From positions 1 to 64,000 of the forward strand of contig CADCCH010000002.1 of assembly GCA_902799875.1 (NCBI GenBank): a DNA stretch of 64,000 nt, read 5' to 3'. The translations under genes and the position numbers were made by a program. Positions 44,068 through 52,763 of the stretch are shown one piece after another (positions within the stretch are counted from its first letter, which is position 1; each line of letters begins with the position of its first letter). The notes under the pieces were generated by a model. That model had not been told where the DNA came from. It made no database searches and saw only the letters and a program-made list of their open reading frames with translations. Origin of the DNA: an uncultured Bacteroidales bacterium (GTDB taxonomy: Bacteria > Bacteroidota > Bacteroidia > Bacteroidales > Paludibacteraceae).

Positions 44068-44784
44068 TTATGCCCGAATGACACCTCGTGTCGAGGCACG
44101 GACGAAGGCTACAATCAGATCCCGTTCGGGGGAAGCGGGCATGGTAGCCTCGATGTGATCGAGGGCCTGGGTGGTGTTCATTCCGCCCTGATAGAGCAGA
44201 CGATAGACCTCCTGGATGGTATGGATCTGCTCGGGGGTAAAGCCGCGCCGGTTGAGTCCGACGGAGTTGACACCGCAGTAAGCGATGGGTTCGCGTGCGG
44301 CGATGACGTAAGGCGGTATATCTTTGTTGATACGTGAACCGCCTTGTACCATGACATGGCTACCGATATGGCTGAACTGGTGCACGAGGGTGCCGCCACC
44401 GATGATGGCGAAGTCATCGACTACGACCTCTCCGGCCAGTTGGGTGGCATTGGACATGATGATGTTATTGCCCAGCTCGCAGTCGTGTGCGACGTGGCAG
44501 TACGCCATGATGAGGTTGTTGTTACCGATGACGGTTTTGCCTTTACTGAAGGTTCCGCGGTGCACGGTAACGAACTCACGGATGTTGCAGTTGTTCCCGA
44601 TGATGGTCCAGGTCTCTTCACCGTGGAACTTAAGGTCCTGCGGGATGCAACCGATGGTTGCATGCGGGAAGATGTGACAGTTATCACCGATGATGACGTT
44701 GTCATCGATATACGCAAAGGGATCGATGGTTACATCCTTACCGATCTGCGCTTTGGGACTGATATAAGCTAAAGGGGATATCAT
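44068..44784 (-). CDS. lpxA: UDP-N-acetylglucosamine O-acyltransferase
   Basis: 238 residues from the ATG at 44784, two bases after the lpxC stop. Left-handed beta-helix of hexapeptide repeats (1-170) and a C-terminal helical domain ending STRGVIRA. The catalytic His is H100 in CHVAHDC (equivalent to E. coli H125). The His of the LAGHV motif in E. coli is Glu here (LAGEV). First committed acyl transfer of lipid A synthesis; cytoplasmic trimer. Slightly shorter than the E. coli enzyme (262). Confidence 0.95.
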   Translation of the reverse strand: MISPLAYISPKAQIGKDVTIDPFAYIDDNVIIGDNCHIFPHATIGCIPQDLKFHGEETWTIIGNNCNIREFVTVHRGTFSKGKTVIGNNNLIMAYCHVAHDCELGNNIIMSNATQLAGEVVVDDFAIIGGGTLVHQFSHIGSHVMVQGGSRINKDIPPYVIAAREPIAYCGVNSVGLNRRGFTPEQIHTIQEVYRLLYQGGMNTTQALDHIEATMPASPERDLIVAFVRASTRGVIRA

Positions 44785-44786
44785 AA

Positions 44787-45689
44787 TTATTCGCTTACAA
44801 TTTGGTTTCTTAATCGACGGACACACTGCGTATTAAACGTATGTCCGGGTTTGTAACATTTGACACGACCTTGGATACGCATGCCGAGCAGGGAGAGGTC
44901 GCCGATGACGTCGAGCAGTTTGTGCCGCGCCGGTTCATTCTGGTAGTTCAGCGGCGAGAGGTAGCCGAGTTTCTTGGCATCCATGTGGGGTTGGCCCATC
45001 TTGTCGCAGAAATAATCCATACCTTCCTGGGACATCTCCATCTCATAGATGACGAGTGCGTTCTTGAGGTCTCCACCCTTGATGAGTCCGACGCGGAGGA
45101 GGGGTTCTATCTCACGCACGAAGCAGAACGTACGGGCGGCTGATACCTCTTTGGGGTACTTGGTGAGATCGGTGAGGGTCGCATGTTGCTCGCGCAGGAA
45201 GAGGGACGGGAAAGCGATCGTGACGTCCACCTCGTAATGGTCGCAAGGCTCGATACGCATGATGTTTCCGTGCTCGGAGACGTACTCGATGGGTTCGGTA
45301 ACGATATAGATGTTCTGCTCGGCATCCTGTTCCTCCAGTCCGACGCGTTGGATCTCCTTAACGAAATACCGGGCACTGCCGTCGAGGATCGGCATCTCGG
45401 GTGCATCGACATCGATGATGCAGTTATCTACGCCCATCGCGTAGAGGGCACTGAGGGCATGCTCGACGGTGGAGATACGCCATTTACCTTTTTCCAGGAC
45501 CGTACCGCGCTCCGTACCGGAAACGTAGTCCGCGAGGGCTTGGTAACAGGGTTGTTTAGGCAGATCAATACGACGCAGGCAAATACCGGTGTTAGCCGGT
45601 GCCGGATTAAAGGTCGCCGTGATCTGTAAGCCGGTATGGAGACCGACCGAGCTGAGTGAGAAACTCTCTTTGATTGTGTGTTGTTTCAT
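44787..45689 (-). CDS. lpxC: UDP-3-O-acyl-N-acetylglucosamine deacetylase (without FabZ domain)
   Basis: 300 residues from the ATG at 45689, where the conserved N-terminus (QHTIKESFSLSSVGLHTG) begins. Zinc ligands H77 (VEHALSAL), H256 and D260 (HKLLDVIGDL); catalytic-region H283 in PGHT. This is the committed step of lipid A synthesis. In most Bacteroidetes LpxC is fused to FabZ in a ~460-residue protein; here the gene stops shortly after the LpxC domain (RRLRNQIVSE) and lpxA starts two bases later. A separate fabZ must lie elsewhere. Operon lpxD-lpxC-lpxA. Confidence 0.96.
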   Translation of the reverse strand: MKQHTIKESFSLSSVGLHTGLQITATFNPAPANTGICLRRIDLPKQPCYQALADYVSGTERGTVLEKGKWRISTVEHALSALYAMGVDNCIIDVDAPEMPILDGSARYFVKEIQRVGLEEQDAEQNIYIVTEPIEYVSEHGNIMRIEPCDHYEVDVTIAFPSLFLREQHATLTDLTKYPKEVSAARTFCFVREIEPLLRVGLIKGGDLKNALVIYEMEMSQEGMDYFCDKMGQPHMDAKKLGYLSPLNYQNEPARHKLLDVIGDLSLLGMRIQGRVKCYKPGHTFNTQCVRRLRNQIVSE

Positions 45690-45699
45690 ATGTAGATTG

Positions 45700-46698
45700 T
45701 TATTTCTGTCCGGATTGTTTGAATCGTACGACGGCGCGACGCCAGATGCCGGCATCGATGGCAGGGTAACCCATGTAGACGCCCGGTTTGCGAACGTTGC
45801 CTGGGATACCTGACTGCGCACCGAAGACGCAGTTGTCAGCTATCTCGATATGGCCTGCGGCACCTACCTGACCGGAGAGGATACAATGCTGTCCGACCTT
45901 GGTACTGCCGGCTATACCGACCTGGGCGCAGAGGAAGGTGGATTGGCCTACCTCGACGTTATGCGCTATCTGGACGAGGTTATCGATCTTGGCGTTACGA
46001 CGGACGATGGTCGAACCCATCATCGCACGATCGACGGTGGTGTTAGCACCTATCTCGACATCATCTTCGATGATGACGTTACCGATCTGCGGGATCTTCT
46101 GGTTGACGCCCTGTGCATCGGGTTCGAAGCCGAATCCGTCGGAACCGATGACCACGCCGGCATGGAGGATACACTGTGCACCGATTTGGCAGTGCGCGTA
46201 GATCTTAACGCCTGCGTAGAGGATGGTGTTGTCACCGATCGTGACATTGTCGCCGATATAGACGTTGGGGTATATCTGGACTCCCGCACCCAGGCGCACG
46301 TTACGACCGATGTACGCGAATGCACCTACGTAAGCATCCTCGGGGACGCTGACTCCTTCGGAGATGAAGGACGGCTGCTCGATGCCTTTTTTAGCAGGGT
46401 TCATAGCTTTGGAGACCAGTTGCAACAACTGTCCCATCGCACCGCGTGCGTTCTCCACGAGGATGACGGCACGGTCGCGAAGGTCCTTAAGGTCGTTAGG
46501 GTCTGTAAGGTCCTTCGTGACGAGTACGACTCCTGCACGCGTTGTTTCCAGACACGGCAGGTATTTCTCGTCCGTGATAAAGGAGAGATGCTGCGCCTGC
46601 GCTTGTTCGATCGGCGCTACATCGCTCACTTCGGCGTTGGCGTTGCCGTAGAGCTGACCGCCTAAAACGGCTGCTATTTGTTGAGCACTAAATTTCAT
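45700..46698 (-). CDS. lpxD: UDP-3-O-acylglucosamine N-acyltransferase
   Basis: 332 residues from the ATG at 46698 ([18 protein letters not shown] is the conserved N-terminal uridine-binding domain). Ten further codons upstream are open but come from a short repeat and are probably not translated. The beta-helix of hexapeptides spans ~115-300 with the catalytic-type His in [12 protein letters not shown]. Third step of lipid A synthesis. The [16 protein letters not shown] stretch (46485-46515) is encoded by an in-frame AAGGTCNTTA-like repeat. 10 bp before lpxC, 19 bp after the HD gene. Confidence 0.95.
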   Translation of the reverse strand: MKFSAQQIAAVLGGQLYGNANAEVSDVAPIEQAQAQHLSFITDEKYLPCLETTRAGVVLVTKDLTDPNDLKDLRDRAVILVENARGAMGQLLQLVSKAMNPAKKGIEQPSFISEGVSVPEDAYVGAFAYIGRNVRLGAGVQIYPNVYIGDNVTIGDNTILYAGVKIYAHCQIGAQCILHAGVVIGSDGFGFEPDAQGVNQKIPQIGNVIIEDDVEIGANTTVDRAMMGSTIVRRNAKIDNLVQIAHNVEVGQSTFLCAQVGIAGSTKVGQHCILSGQVGAAGHIEIADNCVFGAQSGIPGNVRKPGVYMGYPAIDAGIWRRAVVRFKQSGQK

Positions 46699-46717
46699 AT
46701 CTTTCAACTTTAAACTT

Positions 46718-47947
46718 TCAACTTTCAACGCGGTATTTAAACAAATACCGCTTAGTGGGTTTGCGTGTCAGAGCCTCGAGGTCGAGTATCTCGCTGGCTT
46801 CGGATATGTCGCGGATGGTGCCGTCGGAGTAGAGAATGTCGATCGAGTCGGCTTTCTCCGAGTACGTGTTGCTGGTGGACACATGTTCCGACCAGAGGTA
46901 AGTGGCATCCTGTTCGCTGATGCCGAAGAGTTGGGCATATTGCCGATTCAGTTCGGTTTTCTGTGCATCCGTCAGCGGTGCGGACAGCAGTTCGCCACGG
47001 AAGAGGCGACGGTTGATGAACGACTCGCTGAGGGTGCTGAGGACCTTATCGTCACTGAGGGTCCAAGCCTTGATCGCCGACAGCACATCGTTGTCGTCGA
47101 GCAGCGCGTACTGCTCAAGTGCTTCGCTGGTAGGGCCGAAGAGCTCGAAGGTCACGTGCTGGTAAAGGAAGTAACGAAGCGACGGGGCGCAGAAGAGCTC
47201 CTTGCCGTTTCGGGCTAACTCTTTGGCACGGCTTAAGATCTTGATCAGATGTTGCTCGGCGGCGACGGAAGTCTTATGCAGATACACCTGCCAGTACATC
47301 AAACGACGGGCTACGAGGAATTTCTCTACGGAATAGATGCCTTTGACCTGCACCACCAGTTTGTCGTTGCGCACGTCCAGCATCTTAAGCAGCCGTTCGC
47401 TGGCGACACGACCCTCCTGCACACCGGTGAAGAACGAGTCACGGCACAGGTAGTCCATGCGGTCCACGTCTAACTGACTGGAGATGAGTTGGTGCAAGAA
47501 ATGCTTGGGGTACTCGTTCTTGAAGATGGAGATGGCGGTGGTCAGTTGACCGTTCAAATCGAGGTTAATCCGCTCCATCATCAGAAGGGAGATGTCCTCG
47601 TGGGATACGCCGTCCACGATCGTATGCTCGAGTACGTGCGAGAAGGGTCCGTGACCGATGTCGTGCAGCAAGATCGCGATCATTGCGCCGGTCTCTTCCT
47701 GTTCGGTGATGGGTACGCCTTTGAGTCGCAAGGACGTGATCGCCTCATGCATCAGGTGCATTGCACCCAACGAATGACCGAAACGAGTATGCACTGCGCC
47801 CGGGTACACAAGGTATGAAAGGCCGAGCTGGCGAATACGGTTCAGACGCTGCACGTAGGGATGTTGCAGCACATCGAAAATCAAGTCATTCGGTATCGAC
47901 AGAAACCCAAAGACCGGGTCGTTTATGATCTTACGTTTGTTAGCCAT
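46718..47947 (-). CDS. HD-domain phosphohydrolase (dGTPase-like)
   Basis: 409 residues from the ATG at 47947; this start follows a promoter at 47962-47992 and begins the conserved [20 protein letters not shown] metal site: H53 in [10 protein letters not shown], and H95-D96 in [13 protein letters not shown] later Asp in [16 protein letters not shown] also fits. Members of this group hydrolyse dNTPs or other phosphorylated nucleotides; the substrate is not certain here. Likely first gene of the lpxD-lpxC-lpxA-glnS-HsdR_N-phoH transcript. Confidence 0.92.
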   Translation of the reverse strand: MANKRKIINDPVFGFLSIPNDLIFDVLQHPYVQRLNRIRQLGLSYLVYPGAVHTRFGHSLGAMHLMHEAITSLRLKGVPITEQEETGAMIAILLHDIGHGPFSHVLEHTIVDGVSHEDISLLMMERINLDLNGQLTTAISIFKNEYPKHFLHQLISSQLDVDRMDYLCRDSFFTGVQEGRVASERLLKMLDVRNDKLVVQVKGIYSVEKFLVARRLMYWQVYLHKTSVAAEQHLIKILSRAKELARNGKELFCAPSLRYFLYQHVTFELFGPTSEALEQYALLDDNDVLSAIKAWTLSDDKVLSTLSESFINRRLFRGELLSAPLTDAQKTELNRQYAQLFGISEQDATYLWSEHVSTSNTYSEKADSIDILYSDGTIRDISEASEILDLEALTRKPTKRYLFKYRVES

Positions 47948-47961
47948 AACAAAAAAGTGCG

Positions 47962-47992
47962 CAAAGTTACGAAAAATATTCCATATACGCAA
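47962..47992 (-). promoter_or_regulatory. Promoter of the HD hydrolase/lpx operon
   Basis: Minus strand TTG (47992-47990), 20 nt, TAACTTTG (47969-47962), 14 nt before the ATG. Confidence 0.8.
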
Positions 47993-48029
47993 GTGCGCGC
48001 GCAAGAAAATCATTTTTTTTGCGATTTTA

Positions 48030-48061
48030 TTTGCGTATGTCAGAAAATTGTAGTAATTTTG
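48030..48061 (+). promoter_or_regulatory. Promoter of tRNA-Leu
   Basis: TTTG (48030-48033), 20 nt, TAATTTTG (48054-48061), 16 nt before the tRNA 5' end. Confidence 0.85.
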
Positions 48062-48077
48062 CAGCCGATTTTGGTCC

Positions 48078-48163
48078 GCCGCGATGTTGGAATAGGTAGA
48101 CAAGAAAGACTTAAAATCTTTTGCCCAGTGATGGGCGTGCCGGTTCGACCCCGGCTCGCGGTA
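48078..48163 (+). tRNA. tRNA-Leu (UAA)
   Basis: Acceptor stem GCCGCGA with TCGCGGT (first pair G-U), anticodon stem AAAGA/TCTTT around the loop CTTAAAA (anticodon TAA), long class II variable arm with stem GCCCA/TGGGC, T arm GCCGG-TTCGACC-CCGGC. The 3' CCA is not encoded. Reads UUA codons. Confidence 0.95.
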
Positions 48164-48165
48164 CG

Positions 48166-48203
48166 AAATACGACGACTCTCAGAGCCGTCGTATTTGTGT
48201 TTT
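48166..48203 (+). terminator. Terminator shared by tRNA-Leu and the converging NlpC/P60 operon
   Basis: Perfect 10-bp stem AAATACGACG/CGTCGTATTT (48166-48175, 48187-48196), then GTGTTTT on the plus strand. The stem also works on the minus strand, where the opposing gene ends at 48202. Confidence 0.85.
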
Positions 48204-48984
48204 AGAGCCGTTTGATTTGCACCAAGTGATGGGAGTATTCGCCGGTTTCGGCATTGAAGATGCCGGTCGGATCGAGTTTTTCTACTTTGACTCGTCCCGA
48301 ACAATGAATGATGCGCTCCGCATCTATCACGATTCCTACGTGGGAGATGCGACCGTCTTCGTGGTCAAAGAAAGCCAGATCACCGGTGCGTGCTTGGGAG
48401 AGATCGTTCACCGGATCTCCTTGTGTCACCTGTTCGGAAGCGTTGCGTAGGAGGAACTTGCCAAAGAGGCTCATGACGATCTGGGTGAAGCCCGAGCAAT
48501 CCATGCCGAGTGCGTTCTTGCCGCCCCAGAGATAGGGGGTATTGAGGAAGAACCGTACCGTCTGCAGCAGTGTCTCTTGGTTCAGTTCGCGGGGTGCGGT
48601 GATGACCATGGATGGATCGATACGAAAACCGACTCCGAGTACTTCGAATCGTCCGTCTTTGTAGTTCGTGAGTCGTGTTCCGGCGGTGAGCGGGATGGTC
48701 TGACCGTTGTTCTCACTGACGGCATAGGTCATGGGAAAAGCCACGATAGCAGCCTTCTTGAGTGCGGCCTTATAAGCCTTCAGATCATCACCGGCAATCG
48801 GTGCGATCATCTTGGTGTCGACCCAACCTTCCTGACCGTCTGAGTCCAGACGGATACGTGTCCAACGGTCTTGCTCTTCGAGCACCTGAGCCAGTTCACC
48901 GAACAGCATCTGGGTGTTTTGTTCAGCTCCTTCGCGTGCATCTGCCCGCACGGGTACGATACTATGGAGAGAGAGGGCTACCAT
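48202..48984 (-). CDS. SH3-NlpC/P60 cell-wall hydrolase
   Basis: 260 residues. SH3-type domains over ~25-125 (VLEEQDRWTRIRLDSDGQEGWV) and an NlpC/P60 peptidase domain (~135-260) with C163 in DCSGF, H215 in SHVGIV and H227 in IHCSG. Cleaves D-Glu-meso-DAP type bonds in peptide stems or is used in peptide recycling. The N-terminus (ALSLHSIVPVRADAREG) is only weakly hydrophobic and not a clear signal peptide; bacterial NlpC proteins of this layout in Bacteroidetes sometimes act on imported muropeptides. It overlaps nadB by 7 bp. Confidence 0.9.
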   Translation of the reverse strand: MVALSLHSIVPVRADAREGAEQNTQMLFGELAQVLEEQDRWTRIRLDSDGQEGWVDTKMIAPIAGDDLKAYKAALKKAAIVAFPMTYAVSENNGQTIPLTAGTRLTNYKDGRFEVLGVGFRIDPSMVITAPRELNQETLLQTVRFFLNTPYLWGGKNALGMDCSGFTQIVMSLFGKFLLRNASEQVTQGDPVNDLSQARTGDLAFFDHEDGRISHVGIVIDAERIIHCSGRVKVEKLDPTGIFNAETGEYSHHLVQIKRL

Positions 48985-50579
48985 ACTTCCTGCGGGTGGT
49001 TGTTGTCCGTACGCGGGTAATCGATGGTATAGTGCAGACCGCGACTCTCTTTGCGTTCGATGGCCTGACGCGTGATGAGGTAACCGATGTTGATGATGTT
49101 ACGCAGTTCACATATCTCCTTGTCGGCTTTGACACGTTTGAAGAGGTCTTCGGTCTCTTCGTACAGCAGATCGAGACGCTCCCAGGCACGACGCAGACGT
49201 AAGTCTGAACGCACGATGCCGACGTAGGTGGACATAATCTGACCGACCTCTTTGACGTCCTGCGCAATGAGCACACGTTCTTCGTTGGAGAGGGTGCCTT
49301 CATCGTTCCATGCGGGGATCCGGTCATTGAAACCGTAGTTCTCGATGACCGAGAGCGAATGTTTGGCTGCGGCTTCGGCGTAGACAACGGCCTCAATGAG
49401 GGAGTTGGAAGCCAAACGGTTACCACCGTGCAGACCCGTGCAGGAGCACTCACCAACGGCGTAGAGACGACGGATGGACGACTGGCCGTCCAGATCGACC
49501 TTGATACCACCGCACATATAGTGGGCACAGGGTGCGACGGGGATGTAGTCTTTGGTTATGTCTATACCGATGGACAGGCACTTGGCGTAGATATTGGGGA
49601 AGTGATGTTTGGTCTCTTCGGGATCTTTGTGCGTGACGTCGAGGCAGACGTGGTCGATCGCATGGATCTTCATCTCGTTGTCGATGGCGCGTGCGACGAT
49701 GTCGCGTGGTGCGAGTGAGAGACGCGGGTCGTATTTCTGCATGAACTCCTCGCCGTTAGGTAAGCGTAATATACCTCCGTAGCCACGCATGGCTTCGGTG
49801 ATGAGGCAGGCGGGATGCGTCTCGGCGGGGTTGAAGAGGCTCGTCGGGTGGAATTGAACAAACTCCATATCTTTGACGATACCTTTGGCGCGATAGACCA
49901 TGGCTATACCGTCGCCGGTTGCGATCTCCGGGTTGGTAGTGGTGGCATAGACGGCACCTGTTCCGCCGGTCGCCATGAGGGTGATACGACTGAGATAGGT
50001 GTCGATCTTCTGGGTCTTGGGGTTGAGGACGTAGGCACCGTAGCACTCGATATCGGGGGTACGGCGGGTAACACGCACACCGAGGTGGTGTTGGGTGATG
50101 ATCTCGACGGCGAAATGGTTCTCCAGCACCTCGATCTGCGGGTTGGCACGCACAGCTGCCATCAGTCCGCGTTGGATCTCCGCACCGGTGTCATCGGCAT
50201 GGTGCAGGATGCGGAACTCCGAGTGTCCGCCTTCGCGGTGAAGGTCAAACGAGCCGTCGTCTTTCTTATCGAAGTTAACGCCCCATTGGACGAGTTCCTG
50301 AATACCTCGCGGTGCGTTGCGTACGACCTGCTCAACGGCAGCCGGATCACTGAGCCAGTCACCCGCCACCATCGTGTCGTGGATATGTTTGTCGAAGTCA
50401 TCGACCAGGAGGTTCGTTACGGATGCGATACCTCCTTGTGCTTTGGCGGTGTTGGCCTCCTCGAGGGTGGTCTTACAGCAGAGGGCAATCTTGTACTTAC
50501 CGGAGCGCGCTACCTGGAGCGCAAAACTCATACCGGCTACACCGCCGCCAATAATCAAAAAATCGTATTTCTTTACCAT
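48978..50579 (-). CDS. nadB: L-aspartate oxidase
   Basis: 533 residues from the ATG at 50579, where the FAD-binding N-terminus VKKYDFLIIGGGVAGMSFAL begins. Typical succinate-dehydrogenase-like segments are present: ANTAKAQGGIASV, QFHPTSLF, RDIVARAID, and HYMCGGIKVDLDGQSS. The C-terminal helical domain carries RRAWERLDLL and ESRGLHYTIDYP. Oxidises aspartate to iminoaspartate in NAD biosynthesis; nadA and nadC are not in this window. Placed 4 bp after comF and overlapping the NlpC/P60 gene. Confidence 0.95.
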   Translation of the reverse strand: MVKKYDFLIIGGGVAGMSFALQVARSGKYKIALCCKTTLEEANTAKAQGGIASVTNLLVDDFDKHIHDTMVAGDWLSDPAAVEQVVRNAPRGIQELVQWGVNFDKKDDGSFDLHREGGHSEFRILHHADDTGAEIQRGLMAAVRANPQIEVLENHFAVEIITQHHLGVRVTRRTPDIECYGAYVLNPKTQKIDTYLSRITLMATGGTGAVYATTTNPEIATGDGIAMVYRAKGIVKDMEFVQFHPTSLFNPAETHPACLITEAMRGYGGILRLPNGEEFMQKYDPRLSLAPRDIVARAIDNEMKIHAIDHVCLDVTHKDPEETKHHFPNIYAKCLSIGIDITKDYIPVAPCAHYMCGGIKVDLDGQSSIRRLYAVGECSCTGLHGGNRLASNSLIEAVVYAEAAAKHSLSVIENYGFNDRIPAWNDEGTLSNEERVLIAQDVKEVGQIMSTYVGIVRSDLRLRRAWERLDLLYEETEDLFKRVKADKEICELRNIINIGYLITRQAIERKESRGLHYTIDYPRTDNNHPQEVW

Positions 50580-50583
50580 GTTT

Positions 50584-51294
50584 TTATGCTTTGCATAACG
50601 CAAAGACTGAAAATCGTGCACCTCTGATGCGTTTCATCGCGTGCAGACAAGCTTTCATTGTTTCTCCGGTCGTGATGAGGTCATCCACAACCAGTATATG
50701 TTTGCCGCGCAGCTCTTCGGGTCGGTCCACCGCAAAGGCTTTGGCGACGTTGGTTTTGCGTTCCTCTCCTTCCTGCAGCGCCTGTTTGGGTGTATTAACC
50801 ACTCGCAGCACGTGCGTCGTATCGATCGGTATACCGGTCAGTTCGCTGATGCCTCGTGCGATATACTCCGATTGGTTGTAACCTCTCTCCCGCAGTCGTT
50901 TGGGGTGGAGCGGCATGGGAACAATCAGGTCGATGTCATCGAAGAAGGTCTCGTCTTGCCAGTCCAGCAGCGCCTGTCGTGCGAGCCAGTAACCTAACAT
51001 CGGCTGGTCGCGGTATTTCATCCGGTGGATGACGTACTGGATCGGGTGATTCTTCTCAAAGAACAAGTACGACGCAGCCCGTTCAAGTCGCAGGGCGGCT
51101 TTGTGTTCCGACATCCCGTCCGTCAGCGTTTGTTCGGTACTGTTTTCCCGCAGAATGTCCTGTTCGGTGCGAGGTAAGTGTCTCCAGCAGTCCACACATA
51201 TCCATTCGATATGCATCTCGTCGATCTGCAGGTCGCTGATATACCTCCCACAGAACGGACAGGTACGAGGATAGAGGATATCAAAGAGTGACAC
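50584..51294 (-). CDS. comF: ComF-family phosphoribosyltransferase-like protein
   Basis: 236 residues. N-terminal zinc-finger-like CPFCGRY ... CVDCW, then the PRTase fold with the PRPP loop ILVVDDLITTGETM near residue 205. ComF proteins support DNA uptake in competent bacteria, but in Bacteroidetes the role is not proven. The start overlaps the end of uxaA by 14 bp. Confidence 0.92.
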   Translation of the reverse strand: MSLFDILYPRTCPFCGRYISDLQIDEMHIEWICVDCWRHLPRTEQDILRENSTEQTLTDGMSEHKAALRLERAASYLFFEKNHPIQYVIHRMKYRDQPMLGYWLARQALLDWQDETFFDDIDLIVPMPLHPKRLRERGYNQSEYIARGISELTGIPIDTTHVLRVVNTPKQALQEGEERKTNVAKAFAVDRPEELRGKHILVVDDLITTGETMKACLHAMKRIRGARFSVFALCKA

Positions 51295-52762
51295 CGTTCT
51301 TGAAGATGGATATCTCGTGGTATCCGTTCTTCTCGTTATTGGTCTTGGTGCCGTTAGCTACCTCGATGACGTATTCCGCAAAGCGTTTGGCCACCTCTTC
51401 CATCGGTTCACCGTCAGCAATCACACCGGCATTGAAGTCGATCCAGTTGGGCTTGTTCTTATAGAGCGCCGTATTGGTCGATATCTTCATTGTCGGTACA
51501 TACGTACCGAAAGGCGTACCGCGACCGGTGGTGAAGAGCACCATATGGCAACCGCAGGATGCCAACGCAGTCGATGCCACAAGGTCGTTACCCGGTGCAG
51601 AGAGAAGGTTGAGACCCTTGACCTGGAGGCGTTCACCGTACGGCATCACGCCGCGAACGAGGGACTTACCGCATTTCTGCGTACAACCGAGTGCTTTGTC
51701 CTCCAGCGTGGAGATACCGCCGGCTTTGTTGCCCGGACTCGGGTTCTCGCCGACGGGCTCACCGTGGCTCAGGAAATAGTCCTTGAAGTCATTGATGAGG
51801 CTGACGGTCTGGTCAAAGAGCTCGCGGTTGGCGCAACGGTCCATGAGGATGGTCTCGGCGCCGAACATCTCCGGCACTTCGGTCAGGACGGTCGTACCGC
51901 CTTGTGCTACGAGCCAGTCGGAGAAGCAACCCAGGAGCGGGTTAGCGGTGATACCGCTGAAACCGTCACTACCGCCGCATTTGAGTCCCACACGCAGTTC
52001 GCTCAGGGGCACCGCTACGCGTTTGTCATGTTGGGTCTTGGTGTAGAGCTCCCGCAAGATAGGCATGCAGTACTCCACTTCGTTGCCCTGGATCTTCTGG
52101 GTCGTGACGAACCGTACACGGTCCTCGTCGATCTCACCGCAGAACTCCTTGAAGACCTCCGGTTGGTTATTCTCGCAACCCAGGCTGACAACGAGTATCG
52201 CACCGGCATTCGGGTGGTGGATCATGTCGCGAAGGATCTTCTTCGTGTTCTCATGATCGTCGCCGAGTTGGGAGCAGCCGTAGTTGTGCTTGAAAGCAAA
52301 GATATTCTCCGCACCGGTCTCCTGACGCAGACGCTCCGCACATTTCTCGATGATGCCGTTGACGCAACCTACGGTCGGGATGATCCACACTTCGTTGCGG
52401 ATGCCGACCTGACCGTCCTTGCGGCGGTAACCCATGAACGTACGTCCTTCGTCGGGGATGTTGAGCACCACCTCTTTCGGATGATACTCATAACTGAGCA
52501 GTCCGGCGAGGTTGGTCTTGATATTATTCTCGTTCATCCAGCTACCCGCTTTCTTGGCCTCGCGGGCATGACCGATGGGGAAACCGTACTTGATGACGTT
52601 CTCACCTTCAGCGGGATCGGTGATGGCAATCTTATGGCCGGCAGGCACGTCCTCGAGGACTGTGATCTTCTTGCCGTCCACTTCGATCACCGCACCTGCC
52701 GACTGCGGTTGGATTGCTACCACCACATTGTCGGCAGGGTTGATTTTGAGTATGTTCGTCAT
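51281..52762 (-). CDS. uxaA: Altronate dehydratase
   Basis: 493 residues. N-terminal SAF domain (~1-90, DNVVVAIQPQSAG ... HKIAITDPAEGENVIKYGFPIG) and the UxaA/GarD catalytic part with RKDGQVGIRNEVWIIPTVGCVN, GCSQLGDD, LKCGGSDGFSGITANP and HMVLFTTGRGTPFG. Dehydrates altronate to 2-keto-3-deoxygluconate in galacturonate (pectin) use. One base after the stop of uxaB, so coupled. No uxaC, kdgK or pectinase gene is in the window. Confidence 0.95.
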   Translation of the reverse strand: MTNILKINPADNVVVAIQPQSAGAVIEVDGKKITVLEDVPAGHKIAITDPAEGENVIKYGFPIGHAREAKKAGSWMNENNIKTNLAGLLSYEYHPKEVVLNIPDEGRTFMGYRRKDGQVGIRNEVWIIPTVGCVNGIIEKCAERLRQETGAENIFAFKHNYGCSQLGDDHENTKKILRDMIHHPNAGAILVVSLGCENNQPEVFKEFCGEIDEDRVRFVTTQKIQGNEVEYCMPILRELYTKTQHDKRVAVPLSELRVGLKCGGSDGFSGITANPLLGCFSDWLVAQGGTTVLTEVPEMFGAETILMDRCANRELFDQTVSLINDFKDYFLSHGEPVGENPSPGNKAGGISTLEDKALGCTQKCGKSLVRGVMPYGERLQVKGLNLLSAPGNDLVASTALASCGCHMVLFTTGRGTPFGTYVPTMKISTNTALYKNKPNWIDFNAGVIADGEPMEEVAKRFAEYVIEVANGTKTNNEKNGYHEISIFKNGVTL

Positions 52763-52763
52763 A

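Noticed and set aside
46699..46728. Ten extra N-terminal codons on lpxD
   Set aside because: They consist of a short repeat (GTTGAAAG-type) and precede the conserved N-terminus; the ATG at 46698 is the better start.
47948..48304. Upstream extension of the HD hydrolase frame
   Set aside because: It runs through the promoter, the antisense of tRNA-Leu and a terminator; the ATG at 47947 begins the conserved protein.
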